Part shown: positions 1-13,000 of the stretch, piece after piece
Layout of the letters: the number at the start of each line of letters is the position of its first letter
Position numbering within the stretch: position 1 is the first letter of the stretch
Assembly: GCF_037392515.1 (NCBI RefSeq)
Contig: NC_090280.1
Location: 61,703,504 to 61,767,503 of the forward strand
DNA length: 64,000 nt
DNA from: Haliotis asinina
Taxonomy: Eukaryota > Mollusca > Gastropoda > Lepetellida > Haliotidae
Direction of reading: 5' to 3'
Notes under the pieces: model-generated
What the model saw: only the letters and a program-made list of their open reading frames with translations
What the model was told of the DNA's origin: nothing
Databases searched by the model: none
Made by a program: the position numbers and the translations under genes

Positions 1-404
1 AACAGCTAATCATTGATATGTTCCTTTAATGGTATTATTTCAGCATTCACCTTTAAGCAGTTTGTGCTTTCGTGTTTAAAGTAATTGACCCGACATTTCG
101 GTACCTGTTGTGAAAAGTTGAGAAATTAACATTAACAGTGATGGGGCTGAGGGATATTTTTAGTTTCACGCCATTCAGTTGTATCATGGCGCATCGGTTT
201 TATGTGATCGATGTGATGACTGAGATCTGATATACTGGCTGTCTGCTAGCAATGCAAGGGGTTTAACCCTCTCACTATTCAAAGATACTGAAAGGCTCCT
301 CACGTTGAAAATGAGCTGAGCATTCAGTTGCAAAAACACTACAGTGCCTGAAAACACACAACAAACTGAACTGTTCTCGTGTAATGTTACGATTGATTCA
401 TTAC

Positions 405-459
405 CTTTTGCCAATCTTTCGGCAAAACGTTTCGTGAACAATTTCGCCTTCTTATCCAT
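405..459 (-). CDS. Candidate first coding exon of an unidentified divergent gene
   Basis: On the minus strand an ATG at 459 opens 18 codons (MDKKAKLFTKRFAERLAK) plus one base. A consensus-like donor follows: the minus strand reads AAAAG|GTAATG, with GT at 404-403. The basic, lysine-rich start looks like a genuine N-terminus, and it faces away from SETD1, as expected at a bidirectional promoter. The open frame continues past the donor to 184, but that stretch looks like intron. I do not recognise the protein, and later exons would lie left of the window. It could also be a chance ORF. Confidence 0.35.
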
Positions 460-1012
460 CTCTCTGAAAAACTAAGCGGCTGTCGTGCATATAACAGGCT
501 TATATACACGACGTCGTGTATGTAGCCACAGCCAACTAGCATATAGCCACAGCCACTAGCACACGTGCGTCCAACACGGCGTTGTAACACAGAACCTGAT
601 TGGCTTGTTCCCGCAAGACTGTAACAAATGGTTGATCATTTAACAAGGAAACATATGGTCAAATGCAAGATTAGTTTCGTATTTCTTTTGATACCAATCC
701 TAATACTACTAATTTATTATTTCTGAATTACAGTCATAGTTATATTCTGTATTTCGGTCACATGACACATAGCCTGCACGGGTAACAGCAAACAAATAAA
801 ACGAAACTATCGTTTTTTCGGTTTCCGCTACATCCGCCTGTTGAATTGTGGGATAGCAGGGAATTTTGATACAACACAGAGGGATGTGTTGTTGTTTAGT
901 CATTGATATATTTTGGCTCCAATCTGTCCAGACGAGTAGTTAGTAACATATAATGATCGACAATTGTATGCAAGTGTATCTTCAACCATACTTTTTATTC
1001 CAATCTTCTTAG
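460..1012. promoter_or_regulatory. Probable bidirectional promoter between SETD1 and the divergent exon
   Basis: This spacer separates the minus-strand candidate exon from the SETD1 start exon. It holds a perfect 16-bp palindrome (tacacgacgtcgtgta, 505-520) with a GACGTC core like that bound by CREB/ATF-type bZIP factors. Two near copies of 'tagccacagcca..ctagca' lie at about 523-562, and TATA-like steps at 490-505. A pyrimidine-rich acceptor at 1011-1012 (ttcttag) suggests that SETD1 has an untranslated first exon somewhere in this interval. I could not choose its donor. Promoter function is inferred from position and motifs only. Confidence 0.4.
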
Positions 1013-1028
1013 ATTGGCCCTGGACACA

Positions 1029-4000
1029 ATGGAACATGACAGAAGACACCCAGATCCATGTGAGAGAAAACACTATTTTGTGTATGAAGAAAACGAACAG
1101 AAGCCGGTCTCCTATATAGCCCGTTCGATTTCTTAGAGTTATGTCAGCATCTTCTCAATGCATGCAACTGCTTCTCATTTCAGATCTCAATGGCTTGCAG
1201 AGAGGGCTTCCAGTTGATCAATTGGACAAGAAGAAAAGAAACTATAAACTTGTTGTTGACCCCTTTCTCCATCGAGGTCAGCAGCAGAAGGTCTACAGAA
1301 TTGATGGCGTGATTCCTGGGGTGAGAAAGTCTGATGGGACCCTCATCTCTAGCAACAAGGCTACAGATTTAGAACTTATGACCCAACGATTCAACATGTT
1401 TTTTCGGCCTCTATTGCGATGATGTTTTCATGCATCATACCATGATTGTCTGAACCAGTAGTGTGACCACTGACTTAAGTCCAACTGATATTCAGAGTTG
1501 TTTGATCGTTGATCTCGCCATTTTTTTTTTATGTTTATCATCATTACTTTGACATGACACAATTGTCATGTATTTATTCTGTGCACCAGAATGTCTGTTT
1601 TGCTGAAAGTTTTAATAAGGTCACAGGTATGCAGATCAGCAACTTCAATTAATGCATTGTCAATTCAGTTTTCTGTTGACAACATCAGCGATCTGAGTAG
1701 GAGTTAGCATGCATAAATTGTTATGATCATAAAAGCAATCTGTCATGTTCATGCAGTCTGCCTCATGATCTGTAGAAAGTTGTCCCACTTATAGATGGTT
1801 ACTAACATGTTATTATGTTTATGAGATTGCGCAATAATCACAGAGATCTACATAATCTGTATGCACTAGCCTTTCAAGAATAAGAATTCAGTGTTTAGAG
1901 AATCTCTTCTAATATTTTGGTAACTACCCGTCCTTACAAGGTCTCAAAGCATGTCCTTGTTTAATACTTGGTAAGTGTGAATGCATATGATCATAAGTTT
2001 ATTACTTTCTAGGTTATTTCATTACTTTGTAGACACTTTTGGGACATTTTCAATTGATTTTGATACTTTGTAACAATTTCCTGTTTCTGTGCTTTTTGTC
2101 AATCATATTAATGTTACCATTATATTAGATGCTTTTGCCTTGAAACAAAAATAATATTTTTCAATGCTTTGATGGTTTCATAACTATGGGTATGTCATTT
2201 CTCCATTTTGAGTAGTTTAGAAATTTTACAATTTACCTGTATCCATTGTGATTTCATGATGTTCAAAATTTCTACACATTGTGAACACTGCTGGTAAGAC
2301 ACAGTCTTAAAATGATCAAACATAGCTTTGGTCATGTGAAAGAGTAGGCTTTTTAAAACATTTTAGCATAAAAAGACAGTTACGTGTTGGAAAAAGTTAC
2401 ATTTTTTATGAAAAAAGTTTGATGTTATTTCTCCTTATTATCTGCTGGCCATGCTTAATATGTAAAATTTGTGTGTTACGAAAGTGCTCCATCTTGCCCT
2501 TCACTCTAAAGTAGATGATGCAACATCAGTGATTTAATGTTTCACTTTGAGAGATGTGTGTAGTTAAGAATCTTTTGTTCCTCCTGTCAGTGAATTCTCC
2601 AAAACATGTTATATCCCCATTACACTGTTTATTCTAAGTGTTTTTTTGCACATCCATTAATACATATTCAAAGATTTGTGTTCATGACCTTTGTTTGATA
2701 GAGTGCTATTTGAAGGGACGTGCATATTTATCAACATCCTTTGTATTTGTTGGCTCATTCTGTTTCATTCCTTATGTTCTGATTGGTAACTTTTGACGAA
2801 TGTTCTCATTTACAAATTCTGCTTGCTCTATCATAGGCATAATATGTAAAAGCGAAAAAGTTTTCAATTTCATTTCTGAAGAAGAGCTATTTTGCTGTTT
2901 CAGGAAAATCGCCAGATCGAGCCCCGTGATCCACGTTCCCGTTTCCAGAGGATTTGGAGTAGGAAGGAAGTTGCAGACTTGCCAGTTCCTAGGTTTAAGG
3001 TACTACTTCCCTGCAGACAATTCATGATATCTAAGCCACTGTTTTAGGAGGCGTAATATTTGGTTCTAATATGAAATATTTGGGACGCTAAGAACAGCAT
3101 ATGGATGTCAACTTCTTTATTGTGAATTGCACAATGATCGGAGTGTATGCTTACTCCTTCATCAGTTGCCCATCATAAATACCCTTCATAGATTTGATTG
3201 ATACACTGTTGGCCAAGTCGTCTGATGGACTGCAATCCAGTATGCAGAGTTGCATCCCTTTGGCAGGCCAGAAACTGTAGTCATGGGTTCAGATCCCATT
3301 TCACCCTGATTAGGCTTCTGGATTTCTCAACGCGATACCCATTCCACCAAAGTTGAAATGGCCTGAGGCCTGCAGCAGTTTGACTTTGCTGCTTCTTCAA
3401 GCTGTTTGGTTGGTTTTTTGGTTAGTGCTTCTTTCAGCAGTATTCCAGGGGTATGTAAGTAATCGAATCAGGACCAACCAGTACAGCATGATCATCAATA
3501 TCCACAATTCAGATACTTTGACATGTGTTAGTCAAGTCAGAAATCCGACAACCAGATCTCTCTAGTCGCCTCTTAAGCATGGGTGACTGCAGACCAATTC
3601 TTACATGAATCTTTTATGGTTCTTGTCCAGCTCACATGCCATGATTAAAATGGAATAATGTCCAGTACAGCATTTTTCATCACTCACTGACAAAACAAGA
3701 TTTTTATAAAATGTTTTTCGTTTTCAGTATGACTGCTACTATGTTGGAACACCGCCTGCTAAGGAAATCACTTTCCGAAATCTTAATGACAATATCAACA
3801 AGGACTTTTTAGAAAACATGTGCAAAACATTTGGGAAGATTGAAGAATGCAAAATCTACTACCATCCCAAGACGAAGAAGCACATGGGCATTGGCAAGGT
3901 GGTGTACCCCAATAGAAACTTGTTATTTAAAGCTCAAAAATGCTTATAGGACCCAATATGGAGGGTCATGGGTTGTTATTACATAGAAACAATTAGTTTT

Positions 4001-7000
4001 CTAATGTTCATCACAGATGGTGTTTTTATTTCTAATGTTGTAATGTGTTTGTATTAGTAGGACAAAATAGGTTTTGCAACAACGCAAGAAGTTTCAGAGT
4101 GCTGAATTAGGTTTCTTGATATGATGATAAGGTGTGGATTGCAATTGTAACAGATGGCGGGAGATGCTCACTCATTAATACCATGTAGTGTATTTACATG
4201 TGAACAATACAGTTACCTATGTCAGGTCTGGTGATTGCATGCTTGTGAACAGTTTGTTTCGCTATTTCAGGTCATGTTCACATCTTCCAAAGCAGCTCGC
4301 ATGTGTGCCGAGAAACTGAACCAGACATCTCAGATGGGCAACATCATCACGGTTGTCATAGATACCATGGGTGGGTGACAGTTCAGTTTCTGAACAGACT
4401 GCTTTTCTCACGTCATGAGGAAAGTCAAGTGTCTTTAATCATGTTTGAAGGAAGTGTCTTTTATATTCCTGCACACATCTAAACAATGATAGTTAGTTGT
4501 CTGTCAAAAATATTTAAGTAAATCAATTGAGGGGAGACAATCATGGGTTTGTTTTGTTCATATGTACACATTACCTGTCATAAAATCACTTGAATTTTGC
4601 TTAAAGTGGCATAAAACCTGTCACTCATTCAAAATAAGGGAGATAACCTGATATACAATGGACAGAGTACATCTGAGTTTTGTGACGTATTGTCTGCCCT
4701 ATATTATTTGTCCTTATGTTGCTGAAATCAAATGAAAATGATATTAGGAGCCCAATTTCAAGTAGTTGCTGCTGTAGGCTTCACACACTATTCGCTCATT
4801 GTTTTCTTTCAGGACGAGAGCGATCACGGATCATTGAGGAGATGTTGGCTGAACCCAAGCAACGTCTGGATAAGCAGATGAGTCATGGTCATAAGAACAT
4901 CCGCAATGACTTCCCAAAGAAGCATGAGGCCTATGACCCAGGTGATAACGAGTTCCCTCCAAGACACCCACCTCCGCCATCTTTTGACCATCTGCTGTTC
5001 AGTGAAGGTGGACATTCTGGTCCTAAGTCTGATGTCAGCTACTCCAGCCATTCAGACCTTGGGTATGGCTCAGGCACGTCGTCAGTCAACTATGGTGATG
5101 CTTATAACCACACCCCTTTCCCAACTGGGAACAAGTATGACATGCAGCACTACAATGTTCCACAGACTGGGGACTTTAACTATGGTATTCAGCCTCCATT
5201 TGGTAACCATCATCCTCCAGCCCATCCTCCAGCCCATCCTCCAGGACATCCTCCAGGACATCCTCCAGTTCAGGATGGATTTGCAGGCATCCCTCATTTT
5301 GATCCAACTCGACCTCCCCCTCCTTTGCATACAGTCCAGCCTCCAATTCAGGAGGAACCATTCCATTCACACAGTTCAACAGATTACCATGATAAGAACA
5401 GCAGAAGCTGGGGAAAGCCTAGGGGTGAGGATAAAAAGTGGGAGAGGGAAAAAGATAGGGATCGTGATCGGGAACGCGATAAAAACAGAGACTGGAAACG
5501 AGACAGGGATCGTGATCATAGAGACCGTGATCGGAATCGTGACCGAGACAGAGATAGGGATCATCATAGAGGGCGTGATAGGGATCGAGAGCGGCATAGA
5601 GACTATGATCGGGAGTATGAGAGAGACCATGATCGAGATTATGAGAGGGAGAGAGACCATGATAGAAGAGGCAAGGGTAGGGACAAAGAGGAAAAGAAAC
5701 CGAAGGAAAGAATAGAAAAATCAGTAAGACCAAAGACCCCAGAGGCTGAAGAGAAACCAAGAAAAATGACTCTGGAGTCTCGCATACAGGAACTCCTTAC
5801 AGGGTTTGTTGATGAGGAGCCTCCACCAGAACCAGCGAAGACTAAGAAAAGTGACCTATCTCCAGTAAGTGACCGCAGTTGGGATCCTTCCTCTGGTACT
5901 CCTGGTGCATCAACGCAAGACACAAACTCATGGCCCACACCAAGTCATCACACCCCAGGGGATAACTCCTGGTCAACACCTCACTCGCATCAGCAAACCC
6001 CTGTAGATGGATCATGGCCGAAGCCTGGTGCTCACCAAGATGCATGGCCATTGGGAAATCACAACTTCAGGAATAATGATGCCCAAGGAAAGTTCCCAGC
6101 TTCACAAGAAGTCAAGACAGACGCTGTGAAACAAGCATCTCCTGCGGGAGAGACAAGTGACATGGAGGTTGATGATGACGATGACAAAATGTCTCTTTCC
6201 TCCATCAGCAGTGGTGAGCAGAAGCTTGAAATCAACCCTCAAACGAACTCCACCCAGGCCCAGCAAGGGTCTTCCACATCTTTCATGCAACCAGCATCCA
6301 CATTGTCATCATTCAACCCAACAGCAACTGTGTACGGTCAGGGGCTGACTAACATCAACCAGTGGCCTGGTTTTGCCTCCTACCCACCCCATTCTAACAA
6401 TTTGTTTAATCCAACATACAATCAGAACTATTGTGGTTATCAGAACGGTGTGAGTGGCACTTCAGACTTTATAGAAAGTGCAGACAAGCTGCCAGTTGAT
6501 GAGACCATGTTTGCCAAGGTGCTCAATAGTTTTGTGAAGGAACTCAAAGAGGTGATGCAAAAAGACTTGTGTAAAAAGATGGTTGTCAGCTCAGCGTTTA
6601 AGTCCTTTGAAACGTGGTGGGATAAGGAAACAGAGAAAACTAAGGTAAGGGGTTTGAGTTCTGCTTCTTGAATTTATTCTTAAATGTCTTACAGTGTATT
6701 AAAGGTTATGCTTCCATCATGTTCAACATGAAGTCACCTGGTATGAACAATTTTCAAATTGCTTGTGTCATCACAATTCCTATTTACTCGGTATAGTCCA
6801 CGGCCAAGTGATCCATCATATAGGATCTCTCAACATGGATAATAATTTGACACAGTATAGAGCTGTTCACTCATACATTTTCAAACACAGAATTCAAAGA
6901 GTCGTCATTGAGGAAAGATGTATTTTACTCATGTATTATAATGACGATGATATTAAATAGGACATTGTTAACCTTCAGTAAGTTACATTTTCTGTAAATG

Positions 7001-10000
7001 TCTATGCAGAGTTGTGTCCCCTTAGCACTCCTGAAGTATCTGTTGACTGGAAAAAATCACAACTCATCCTGATTATATCTGCGGATTGTTTCTGAGTTAG
7101 TAAGCTCTGTACTCTACTTGAGGGTTTCTGATTGCAAAATGTCTGAGGAGTGCATCACTTTGGATTTCCTCCTCTATTAAAGTGACATACTATTTCTCTG
7201 ACAACAATGAACGGGAAAGGTTTTCAAACCAAAGCTTGATTATGCTTGTCATAAAAGGCAACTAACAGGATTGGGTGGTCAGGCTCACTGACTTAGCTGA
7301 GACGTCATCAGATTCCAATTGCTCAGATTGATGCTCATGCTGTTGCTCACTGGATTGTCTGGTCCAGACTTAATTATTTATAGACCGTTGCCATATAGCT
7401 GAAGTATTGCTGTGTGTGACATAAAACTAAACTCACTCACTCAAACCAAAACTGCATCGATCCCAGTTCACTCATGCAGTTATCTTGGTCATAATAAACT
7501 GTTTGAGAGGCACTCTAAAAGTTGTAAGTAATAGAAATGACAAGTGTTTATGGATGATCAACTTCTTTGTTGTACAGTAGCGATGTAACCATTTTCGAAC
7601 TTGACTTATGATCTCATGTTCGAAGATGGTTTAAATATCTATACCGCAATGTTGCTAATGGACAATAAAGATCGTCCACAAAGACTTGTTATTCTTATGG
7701 TCATAACAGATTATTTGATAAATGTCCACTGCTTTAATCCTCAGAACAGTTAATTATGTTTAATTTTTATGTACCATGGTGACAGTTGCCCCTGTTTCAT
7801 GATAATACTGTGCTGTTTCATGATTATACTGTGTTGTTTCTGATAATACTGTACATTGTGAAATGGGAACATCGTGAATCAGCACCTTGAAATGTTCCCT
7901 GGAATTATTTTCTCTATTTGTCACTGTATCCCTATTTTCTGTTCCAGCCAACAAAATCTTTACCAAGTATTGAAAAGACAGTTAAGTCAACACCAGCTCC
8001 CGCACCTACGACAAATCAGAACGCTATGAGTTCAACGATCGCCTCACTGTTTGAGTCCAAACCGTCTTGGTCTCGAGACGGGGTTATTGATAGTGGTTTT
8101 GGTAGCTTCAATCGCAGCTTTGGCAGCGGAGGGCTTCTTGGTATTCGAGGAGGAATGCCCAAGATGCCATCATTTAAGGTCAGTCCTTCTCTCTGCTTGT
8201 CACAGGATTTCGTTTTGCACAAGAATGGAATGGTCTGCTGCTGCCTGTATGTTGTCCGTGTAGCTGGGATATGTCTAGATATGTCTGGTGGTGGTGGGGT
8301 AGCAGTGTAGTTAAGGCACTTTCTTATTCAGCTGAAGACACAGATTATAATCCTCTCATATGCACAGCGTTTGAAGCCCATTTCTGGTGTCTCTCGTTGT
8401 GATATTGCTTGAATATTGCTGAGGCAGCATAAAATTAAACTTGTTCACTCTCACACCTACATTTTCTATGCAGAGTTATGTCCCCTGGGAATGGCTGAAA
8501 TTGTGTAGAGTGGATAAAATCACAATTTATTTTGATTGTATGTAGTTTTTCTTAGTTTGTAAGCTCTGTACTATATATGGTCATCATGTCAGCTCATGTT
8601 AGCTCATCATGTCAGTACAAACCCGGATATTAGAGTTGCAACTTAAATGTTGTTATTGTTTAAATTTAATTGAACTGATAACCACAGATGTTTCACTAAG
8701 ATAAATCAAAGGTTGAGGTTCATAAAGGCTCTATTGCTTTTCTTTATTCTACTGCATTGTATGCAATGTTATGATATCACCACATTATCGTGTGCTATGA
8801 CATTTGTGAATTTATCTTTTTGTAACTAGTTCAGTTATAGCCTGTACATTACAATTGCAAAAGCTTATAATGTCTGTTTTTAATATTTTTTAGCTGATCT
8901 GAGTTGCATCATATTATGTTTCAAAACTTCAGAGACAGTACAGGGCTTTAAGTGAATGACAGTTTGAATGCGACATGCCACATTTACCACAAATGAAGAT
9001 GTATTTCTGCTTTGTGTTATGTAAAATATGATTCTATCTCTGCAGAAAAAGTTCCGTCCTCCATCTCCTCCACCAGAAGAAGGCCACACCTCTAAACATG
9101 AAGAAGAAGAAGCGTGGTCAGGTAAAGTGTCATTGATAAACAGACTGTGCTTTGTTGTGAAGTCATTCGTATCATTATAAAGTGTCATCGATAAACAGAC
9201 TGTGCTTTGTTGTGAAGTCATTCGTATCAGTATAAAGTGTCATTGATAAACAGATTATGCAGTGTCATGGATAAACAGACTGTGCTTTGTTGTGAAGTCA
9301 TTCGTATCAGTATAAAGTGTCATTGATAAACAGATTATGCAGTGTCATCGATAAACGGACTGTGCTTTGTTGTGAAGTCATTCGTATCATTATAAAGTGT
9401 CATCGATAAACAGATTGTGCTTTGTTGTGAAGTCACTCGTATCAGTAAGGTGTCATCAATAAACACACTGCTTTGTTGTGAAGTCAGTCTTATCAGTAAT
9501 GTTACAGATGTGAACATATGAAGTCAATACTACTTTCTGTTGTCAAGGATTCATCATGAAAACACATCATTTGTTGTTAGTGTATAAGGGGAGATAACTT
9601 TTCTCTTCACAGGGTTATCTCCCTTGCAATTTTTGTTATTTATGATATGTCTTGCTTCTTTTGTTGCAACATTTTCCAGATAAGTGTCAAGAACAAAAAC
9701 CTGAGTTATTTTATGTTGGTATACTATAGTAAAGGTTGTGTCATTTGTATCTAGATGGAGAGGCAAGTCAGTCTCCAACTCGTTTGTCGAGGAAGCCAGT
9801 GGTCAGTGAGAGCGAGGAAGAATCAGATGAGGAGGCAGACAAAACTCAGTCTGGAGGTAAGTGAACGTCACTATTCATTCATTCATTCATTCATTCATTC
9901 ATTCATTCATTCATTCATTCATTCATTCATTCACCGTTGTCAAACCGTGTCAACTTGGTAAGGTCAGATAACTCTGAGTAGTGCTTCAGCATGCAGAGGA

Positions 10001-13000
10001 TCGTCAGTATGTTTCTGTGCCACCTGTGATTCAGTTATGCCAAGAAATGTATTATGGCTCAATGTATAGGGAATTCAATACATTTTCTTTTGGGATTCCC
10101 CCATCACTGTGCAGACCCAGGTTCATTTACCCCATCAGGGTGCAATGTCTGAAGCCCATTTTGGGTGTCCCTTGTGATATTACTGGAATACACCAAAAAG
10201 TGGCCTAAACCCAAACTCACTCTCTTACTTCAAATAGTCATGTCATTTTAAGAAAGGATTTGATTCTCTTATTACTGTTTCAGATGAGGAGGAAGATGAA
10301 GAAGAAAGTGGAGAGAGCAGTGAGGAGGAAGACAGTGATGAGGAGGAAGAAGAAGACAGTGAAGACGATGAGGAAGAGGAGAGTGAAAGTGATGAAGAGG
10401 AGGTTGATATCGAGACAGAGTCTGACATTGACCTCCTCAAGAAAGACAAGTAAGTTTGTTTGTATTGGACATAAATAACTAAGTTAGTTTTCTAATCTTT
10501 ACAGTACTTGACTATTAAAGACATTTCATGCAGTATGTAATTATCACTGACAGTACATTTAATATGTGAATTACGTAAGTAATATATTTTGCCTCATTAA
10601 AACTTAACAATCAAAACAAATTGATCAAGCTCCCCTTGCTTAATCTTGGTATACATGGGTTTCACATGCACTAGTGTTTCCATGATTACGATACAGAAAT
10701 GTTGTGTTTACTCTTTTTTTTTTGTTCTGTGGATGTACAAACTTTTTGTGGCAATATCAAACTCAATTTCCCTACATTTGTACAATATGTGAAACTCATT
10801 TACTGTCCCTCCGACATGATATTGATAGAATATTGCTAAAAGCAGTATAAAACTAAACTCAATCAGTCATTCTCTCATCTAGCCAAAATGTCTACAAAAT
10901 GCTCAATGCAGTATCAAAGTAGAATCAAACAATTGATGATAATATGCATATTCTTTGTGAATCCCTCAGGCCTTCTGTAAGCAGTGCTGAAGAAGCAGAG
11001 CTGAAACCAAAGGAAGACACTCGGCCTTTGTCTCCGATCAGGGAAGAAAAGGAAGATGAAGAAAAGGAAGAAGGAGAAGTTAGTGATCAGGAGGATGAGG
11101 AAGAAACGATGGAAGTCACAGAACCTCAAGAGAAACCAACTGCAGTAGCTGACAAGGAGGAAGAGAAAGTGTCAGAGGTCAGAACCTCTTCTCCACCACA
11201 TCCTCCTTCTCCAAAGAAGGCACCACCTCCTCCGCCCGTAACAAAGCCTCCCAAGCCCTCAGCAGAGTCCCCTGAGCTAGCCAAGCTAATTCAGAAGACA
11301 TTAAGTCCCGATTCCAAGGTGCTAGAGGGAAAGAATGAGAAGGAGGAAGATATTCCTCCTCCAGTTGGCAATGAGGAGACGCTCTCACTTCCTCGTTCTG
11401 AGGATGATGGGGATCGCCGTCCTTATATGAATCCTGCTATTGCAGAACATGACTATTTTGCTGCTCCCCCAACACAGGCAGATGAGGCAGATTCAGATGC
11501 TACAGCCTCAGCTGATGAGGAATCTGCCGGTCTGTCCCGGGAGGTTTGGATGGACCACAGTTACTGTCTCCCCCCAGCAAAGTTTGAATTGCCTGAGACA
11601 GATGTGTCAGACTATAAAGAGAGTGATGATAGGACTAGTGCTGTGTCTAAAGTGTCAAAGGTTAAGGACAAAAGTGTATTGGATGTCAGTGAATCTGATA
11701 TCTCTTCTGATTCGCCGACGAAGAAGAAAGGAAAGCAAAAAGAGCCCAAAAAGCGTCCCAAAAAGAAAGATGCTTTGGCAGACATTACAGCAACCCTCAA
11801 CAGTCGAGGGAGTCGTGAATTATCCAGTATTTTACCACCTCCTAAACCTAAAGTGTCATTTAGCCCAAGGTCTTATGAAGACGAAAGGCAAAAGTTTTTT
11901 GAAATGTATCATAAAGGTATGGATGAAGAAGATATTCAGTATTTAAAACGGACATATGAAGATCTGATGTCATCCGATGACCCCATGTTTTACTGGATCA
12001 ATGACATTTTGTGGGTTGATCATCCGGTCACTAATATTCCGGATCCATCACCACCAAAGAAACGACGGAAAGTGGATGAAGCTCAACACAAAACAAAAAT
12101 ATCAGGTGAGTACAGGAGCAATGGCAAAATCAGATCTCAAACAATAATGACTGTGGTGTATTCAAACCTGCTCTTGGGCCTATTTTCAGTGCCTTGGCAA
12201 ATGTCAGTAAAATTCACATACTGAAAATAATAACTTGTTTTGAAATTGTTGAAGGAAATGTTCGCAATTTGTACAGTGTTACCTTAATTACAGAGGTAGC
12301 TTGTATATCCTTGGTGGGTCCAATAATGAAGGAGAGTCTTAATGCTACCTTTCTCCATTTTTCATTGAATACAGAGTTAAAACACATTGATATTTTTTTC
12401 CCCATTTCCTTGTCAAAATCAGTTCAAGATAGAACCCTGAATGGTTCTGAATAGGGAGCTTTGCAAAGTTTCAAACATACATCACTGGTTAATCCAGGAC
12501 AGGAAAGAGCTGTGTTTCTGCTGTACAATCACTTTGATGCGTTTTATTATTGCCAGTGCCAAGTTAGCATGTGAATGATGGGGTGGTGGCGTAGCCTAGT
12601 GGTTAAAGTGTTTGCTCAGCAAGCTGAAGATTCGAGTTCGATTTCCCACATTGGTACGAAGTGTGATGCCTACTTTTAGTGTTCCCCTCCATGATAGTGC
12701 TGGAATGGTCAGGGCGCCAGATACTTTTTAAAGCAATTGGGTTTTCGCTTCCATGTCTGTTTATGTATGAGGAATTGCATGTTTTGAGGAGTACCAAGCA
12801 TATTGGGTACTCCCACTTGTTTAAAGAATTGAGTACTTTTACACAGAGTTTCTTGTCCTCATTGGGTAATTAACACTATTTAATACATAAATACGAATGC
12901 TTCTCAATAGGCCTAAGTTTCCAGTAATTCTTCTATTGCTAAATAGTTCGAAGGCATTTTCAGACACTCAGCATGGAAGTCATGTGCCTACTACAGTAAA

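Larger units (their letters stand above)
1029..4370 (+). other. SETD1: SETD1 exons 1-5: N-terminal motif and RRM
   Basis: Exon 1 supplies [10 protein letters not shown], and exon 2 carries the family signature RNYKLVVDP followed by VYRIDG. Exon 3 (2904-2999) encodes [10 protein letters not shown]...LPVPRFK, which matches the segment before the RRM in vertebrate SETD1. Exons 4 and 5 encode the [13 protein letters not shown] as the RNP2-like strand, then HMGIGKVMFTS as the RNP1-like strand, with intron 4 cutting between GIGK and VMF. The exon 4 donor is gtggtg, weaker than the others, but the join restores the RRM exactly. Intron 2 (1321-2903) is AT-rich and unremarkable. Intron 3 holds one repeat copy near 3246. 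Confidence 0.9.
7948..10449 (+). other. SETD1: SETD1 exons 7-10: Ser-rich and acidic linker
   Basis: Exon 7 (7948-8178) encodes a Pro/Ser/Thr- then Gly/Phe-rich segment ([14 protein letters not shown]). Exon 8 (9046-9121) encodes [13 protein letters not shown]. Exon 9 (9755-9856) encodes an [12 protein letters not shown] segment. Exon 10 (10284-10449) is almost wholly Glu/Asp/Ser. These are likely disordered linkers. The exon 8 donor (G|gtaaag) lies at the edge of a minisatellite that fills the start of intron 8, and the exon 9 donor is followed within 20 bases by a TTCA microsatellite. Codon phases across all four exons agree (0, 1, 1, 2). Confidence 0.85.

Noticed and set aside
5082..5760. 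Several long minus-strand and alternate-frame ORFs across SETD1 exon 6
   Set aside because: They are shadows of the repetitive RD and HPP coding sequence; the true frame is fixed by splicing and conserved blocks.
9124..9505. Regularly repeated units that might suggest a CRISPR array
   Set aside because: Units are contiguous without unique spacers and lie in an animal intron, so it is a minisatellite.
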